Source: Gracilibacillus massiliensis
GTDB taxonomy: Bacteria > Bacillota > Bacilli > Bacillales > Amphibacillaceae
Assembly: GCF_001458115.1 (NCBI RefSeq)
Contig: NZ_CZRP01000012.1
Span: 248,001-312,000 of the forward strand
Length of the DNA: 64,000 nucleotides
Direction of reading: 5' to 3'
Below are positions 61,168-64,000 of this stretch, piece by piece (positions within the stretch are counted from its first letter, which is position 1; the number at the start of each line of letters is the position of its first letter). The notes under the pieces are model-generated. The model was not told where the DNA came from and did not search any database. It was given only the letters and a program-made list of their open reading frames with translations. A program made the position numbers and the translations under genes.

Positions 61168-61212
61168 GTACATAAAAAAACACTTAGACGAGTTTAAACC
61201 GGCTAAGTGGGG
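61168..61212 (-). terminator. Terminator of sda
   Basis: On the minus strand CCACTTAG pairs with CTAAGTG across a loop of about 15 bases and is followed by T7. The 240-base space between mrpA and sda holds this and the mrp promoter region, and nothing else I recognise. Confidence 0.8.
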
Positions 61213-61224
61213 AATCCATAATAT

Positions 61225-61365
61225 TTAGTTGGTGTAGTCGAGATGCTGCACTAAAGAGCGGCGCTTCATCTCTTCCTCCATTAATTGTATAAATTCATAG
61301 CTAAGTTGAAGTTCCGTGGCTTTTTTATAGGATTCAATTAGCAATTCATCCGATAAGTTTTCCAA
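61225..61365 (-). CDS. sda: Sporulation checkpoint histidine kinase inhibitor Sda
   Basis: A 46-residue antikinase that binds KinA and stops phosphorelay signalling when replication is disturbed. The start is TTG at 61365 with GGAGGG seven bases upstream. It begins [15 protein letters not shown] and continues [18 protein letters not shown], matching B. subtilis Sda closely, in a helical hairpin layout. The upstream region (61448-61547) has four DnaA-box-like sites, consistent with DnaA control. It is adjacent to yqeG as in B. subtilis. Confidence 0.93.
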   Translation of the reverse strand: MENLSDELLIESYKKATELQLSYEFIQLMEEEMKRRSLVQHLDYTN

Positions 61366-61447
61366 TGCTTGTCCCTCCAATAGATAGGATGTCTGCTACG
61401 TGTTATAGTTAATGTAGCATGAAATGAAAAAACGAACAACTGTCAAC

Positions 61448-61547
61448 TTATCTACATTAACCTGTTTATAACTTGTGTATAATTGATTAAAAAAGGGTTT
61501 CAAACTTGATAGTACAAGTGTGGATAATGTGCATAAAGTTATCCACA
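61448..61547. promoter_or_regulatory. DnaA-box cluster upstream of sda
   Basis: Four 9-mers match TTATCCACA: 61448-61456 TTATCTACA (one mismatch), 61475-61483 TGTGTATAA (reverse, TTATACACA), 61519-61527 TGTGGATAA (reverse, perfect) and 61539-61547 TTATCCACA (perfect). In B. subtilis DnaA activates sda, linking replication initiation to the sporulation block; the same circuit is inferred. Confidence 0.85.
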
Positions 61548-61740
61548 AAAAAGTATTTGTAATAAATTGTCGTACGATTATTGTAATATAATTCATATTA
61601 CCTGTATATTTAGGGCGATTTGTAACATTTTGTGATATAATTTCGTTTTCTGATAGATTCCTTTGAACAATACAAGAAAATTGTTTATGATAGGAAAAGA
61701 TATGTATATTAATCGGAAAGATAGTTGAGGTGTAAACGCA

Positions 61741-62259
61741 TTGTTGAAAAAATTTTTACCAAATGAACATGTACCACGTGTCTTAGATATAACCCCTGCT
61801 AAATTACGTGAAATGGGAATCAAAGGTGTGATTACCGATTTGGACAACACCCTAGTTGCCTGGAATGTAATGGATGCCACACCTGAAGTGATTGAGTGGT
61901 TTAAAGAAATGAATGAAAATGATATAAAAGTTACGATTATATCTAATAATGAGAGAGAGAGGGTTCGTGTTTTCTCTGAGCCGCTAGAAACACCATACGT
62001 ATATAGTGCAAAAAAACCACTAATTCGAGCCTTTAATCAAACAGCAAAACAAATGGATTTAAAAAAAGAAGAAATTGTCGTGATTGGTGATCAACTGATG
62101 ACAGATGTGCTCGGTGGCAATTTTGCTGGGTTTCATACGATATTAGTGGTTCCAATTGTCAAAACAGATGGCAAAATAACACGATTTAACCGAATGATTG
62201 AACGGAGAATATTAAATTGGATGCGTAAAAAAGGCATGATCACTTGGGAGGAAAAATAA
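61741..62259 (+). CDS. yqeG: YqeG family HAD-IIIA phosphatase
   Basis: A 172-residue HAD-superfamily protein with motif I DLDNTLV (ITDLDNTLVAWN), motif II TIISNN and motif III/IV KKPLIRAF and GDQLMTDVLGGN. The TTG at 61741 is eight bases from GAGGTG. The substrate is not established; some HAD-IIIA members act on phosphatidylglycerophosphate. Its stop overlaps the yqeH start by one base (TAATG). Confidence 0.92.
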   Translation: MLKKFLPNEHVPRVLDITPAKLREMGIKGVITDLDNTLVAWNVMDATPEVIEWFKEMNENDIKVTIISNNERERVRVFSEPLETPYVYSAKKPLIRAFNQTAKQMDLKKEEIVVIGDQLMTDVLGGNFAGFHTILVVPIVKTDGKITRFNRMIERRILNWMRKKGMITWEEK

Positions 62260-63362
62260 TGGAAGAAGTATTATATTGTGAAGGTTGCGGTGCAGAGATA
62301 CAATCAGAAGATAAAATGAAATCAGGGTATGTGCCAAAGAGCGCACTTAATAATGAGCATATTATATGTCAAAGGTGTTTCCGTCTAAAGCATTATAATG
62401 AAGTACAAGATGTGGAATATACGGATGATGACTATCTAAGAATGATCAACCAAATAAGTAATACCGATAGCTTAGTAGTTAAAGTCGTCGATATATTTGA
62501 TTTTAACGGAAGCTTCATTACTGGTTTACAACGATTGACAGGTAACAACCCGATCATCTTAATAGGAAATAAAGTCGACCTTTTACCAAAATCGACAAAT
62601 CGAAACAAATTAATTCATTGGATGAAAAAAACAGCAAGTGATTATGGTTTAACGGTACAAGATGTATTTTTGGTTTCTGCAGAGAAAGGTCAAGGTTTCG
62701 ATCAAGTCGAGAAAGAAATAGAGACACGAAGAAACGACAAAGATGTCTATATTGTCGGTTGTACAAACGTTGGTAAATCAACGTTTATCAATCAATTGAT
62801 CCGTCGTTCAAGTGGAGTTAAAGATGCGATAACGACATCCTATTTTCCTGGTACGACATTAGGCTTTATCCAAATTCCTTTGGATAGAAAATCTTACATG
62901 TACGATACACCTGGCGTTGTGAATCGTAGACAACTTGTTCATTATGTAACAGATAAAGATTTAAAAGTTATTACACCAAAGAAAGAAATTAAACCAAAAG
63001 TATACCAGTTACAAGACGAGCAGACCTTATTTTTTGGAGGTTTTGCCAGATTTGATTTTGAAAAAGGCATGAAACAATCGTTTGTTTGTTATTTTTCCAA
63101 TCAGCTGATGATTCATCGCACGAAGCTGGAACAAGCGGATGAATTTTATCAAAAACATGTTGGGGATCTACTACAACCACCTAGTCCAGAAACGTTGGAA
63201 CAATTGCCTGAGTTAACAAAACAAACCATTAAAATACCGCGAGAAAAAACGGATATCGTGATACCGGGACTTGGATGGATTACTGTTCCTGATGGTGGTG
63301 TGACCATTACGATTCATGTACCAAAAGGTGTCAACATATCATTACGACCTGCATTAATTTAG
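62259..63362 (+). CDS. yqeH: Circularly permuted ribosome-assembly GTPase YqeH
   Basis: YqeH helps mature the 30S ribosomal subunit. An N-terminal treble-clef zinc finger (CEGCGAEIQ and CQRCFRLKHY) comes first. The GTPase motifs follow in permuted order: G4 GNKVDLLP, G5 VSAEKGQG, G1 GCTNVGKSTFIN, G2 region TTSYFPGTT and G3 DTPGV. A C-terminal RNA-binding domain ends the 367 residues. The ATG at 62259 follows GGGAGG; an earlier in-frame TTG at 62244 lies before that site. Confidence 0.95.
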   Translation: MEEVLYCEGCGAEIQSEDKMKSGYVPKSALNNEHIICQRCFRLKHYNEVQDVEYTDDDYLRMINQISNTDSLVVKVVDIFDFNGSFITGLQRLTGNNPIILIGNKVDLLPKSTNRNKLIHWMKKTASDYGLTVQDVFLVSAEKGQGFDQVEKEIETRRNDKDVYIVGCTNVGKSTFINQLIRRSSGVKDAITTSYFPGTTLGFIQIPLDRKSYMYDTPGVVNRRQLVHYVTDKDLKVITPKKEIKPKVYQLQDEQTLFFGGFARFDFEKGMKQSFVCYFSNQLMIHRTKLEQADEFYQKHVGDLLQPPSPETLEQLPELTKQTIKIPREKTDIVIPGLGWITVPDGGVTITIHVPKGVNISLRPALI

Positions 63363-63378
63363 GGGAAGGGGAAAGAAA

Positions 63379-64000
63379 ATGGCGTATAAACTTGGATTGA
63401 TTGGCCATCCAATTGGACATTCACTTTCACCGTGGATTCATGATCAATTTTTGGATTTGGCTGGATTAGAAGGGGAATATAAATTATATGAGGGAGATCA
63501 CCAAGCGCTTCCAAACGTGTTAAAACAATTAAAAGAAAAAGCGGTTGATGGTTTTAATGTAACCGTTCCGTATAAACAGGTGATCGTTGATTATTTAGAT
63601 GATATTGATGAGGATGCGAAGATTCTTGGTGCTGTCAATACGGTTGTTAATGTTGATGGCAGATGGAAAGGGTACAGTACAGATGGAGAAGGCTATGTTC
63701 GCTCAATCGTGGAGCCATTTCCAAACCTTTTAAATAACAATACATCTGTGTTATTATTAGGAGCTGGTGGAGCTGCACGTGGAATTTATCGTGCTCTCGT
63801 TCAGCAACAAGTAAAAACCGTGGATATTGCCAATCGTTCTAAAGATAAAGCAGAGGCTTTTTTGGCTTTGAGAACAGGTGATGTAAAAACCTCTGTATTA
63901 AGCTATCATGAGGCAGAGGCACAGCTTGCCGAGTATGACCTGATTGTCCAAACGACATCTGTTGGTATGAAGCCACATGTAGAGGATCAGATTATACAGT
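63379..64000 (+). CDS. aroE: Shikimate dehydrogenase, partial
   Basis: The first 207 codons are present; the gene runs off the right edge. The start MAYKLGLIGHPIGHSLSPWIH is characteristic, with NVTVPYK (catalytic lysine), ILGAVNTVV, and the NADP-binding GAGGAARGI. It reduces 3-dehydroshikimate in aromatic amino acid synthesis. It follows yqeH by 16 bases with GGGGAAGGGGAAAG upstream; yqeG-yqeH-aroE is the conserved order. Confidence 0.95.
   Translation, partial: MAYKLGLIGHPIGHSLSPWIHDQFLDLAGLEGEYKLYEGDHQALPNVLKQLKEKAVDGFNVTVPYKQVIVDYLDDIDEDAKILGAVNTVVNVDGRWKGYSTDGEGYVRSIVEPFPNLLNNNTSVLLLGAGGAARGIYRALVQQQVKTVDIANRSKDKAEAFLALRTGDVKTSVLSYHEAEAQLAEYDLIVQTTSVGMKPHVEDQIIQ

Overview
The window is about 64 kb of low-GC chromosome from an endospore-forming member of the Bacillaceae. 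I infer a halotolerant or alkaliphilic lineage near Oceanobacillus, Gracilibacillus or Amphibacillus, from protein similarity I recall, the gene order, the sporulation genes (spoVB, rsfA, sigK, sda) and the Mrp-type antiporter. The backbone follows the Bacillus subtilis order closely: ruvAB, queA-tgt-yajC, DUF421 gene, spoVB, comN-like, secDF, lapA-like, recJ-apt, relA-dtd, amidase, hisS-aspS, 6S RNA, rarA, cymR-iscS-mnmA, TPR-recD2, alaS, ireB-ruvX-yrzB, mltG, trmR, udk, greA, yrrS-mtnN, sigK, then the mrp operon and sda/yqeG-yqeH-aroE. Both ends are cut: an MFS transporter at the left and aroE at the right.

Layout. 0-15 kb holds Holliday-junction resolution, queuosine tRNA modification, preprotein translocation, two membrane transporters and SpoVB. 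15-31 kb holds RecJ/Apt, a Fur-boxed siderophore importer without its ATPase, Rel/Dtd, a cell-wall amidase, the T-box controlled hisS-aspS operon and 6S RNA. 31-45 kb holds RsfA, RarA, the cysteine/thiouridine genes, RecD2, a permease and T-box controlled alaS. 48-54 kb holds mltG, trmR, udk, greA, yrrS, mtnN and an uninterrupted sigK. 55-61 kb is an Mrp antiporter operon with the order A-C-D-E-F-G and no mrpB. 61-64 kb holds sda with a cluster of DnaA boxes, then yqeG, yqeH and aroE.

The unusual part lies between the genes. Eight composite palindromic repeats of roughly 0.4-0.55 kb (excluding insertions) make up several percent of the window, and all lie downstream of at least one gene, never in a divergent gap. 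Every mobile element I can recognise sits inside one of them: an IS110-family element, an RT-encoding group II intron, an ORF-less decayed group II intron and a 140-bp hairpin element. The IS110 element has an upstream region that folds like a bridge RNA. I can read candidate target and donor guides in it: the donor guides match the element's own ends, and the two target guides joined at the CT core spell a 12-mer found exactly in four other repeat copies in the window. I read this as an element programmed to home to the host's palindromic repeats. Two further tandem arrays of 51-52 bp hairpin units lie downstream of 6S RNA and of mnmA.

No rRNA, tRNA or CRISPR array was seen. Small genes missed by length cut-offs (sda) were found by reading the sequence directly.
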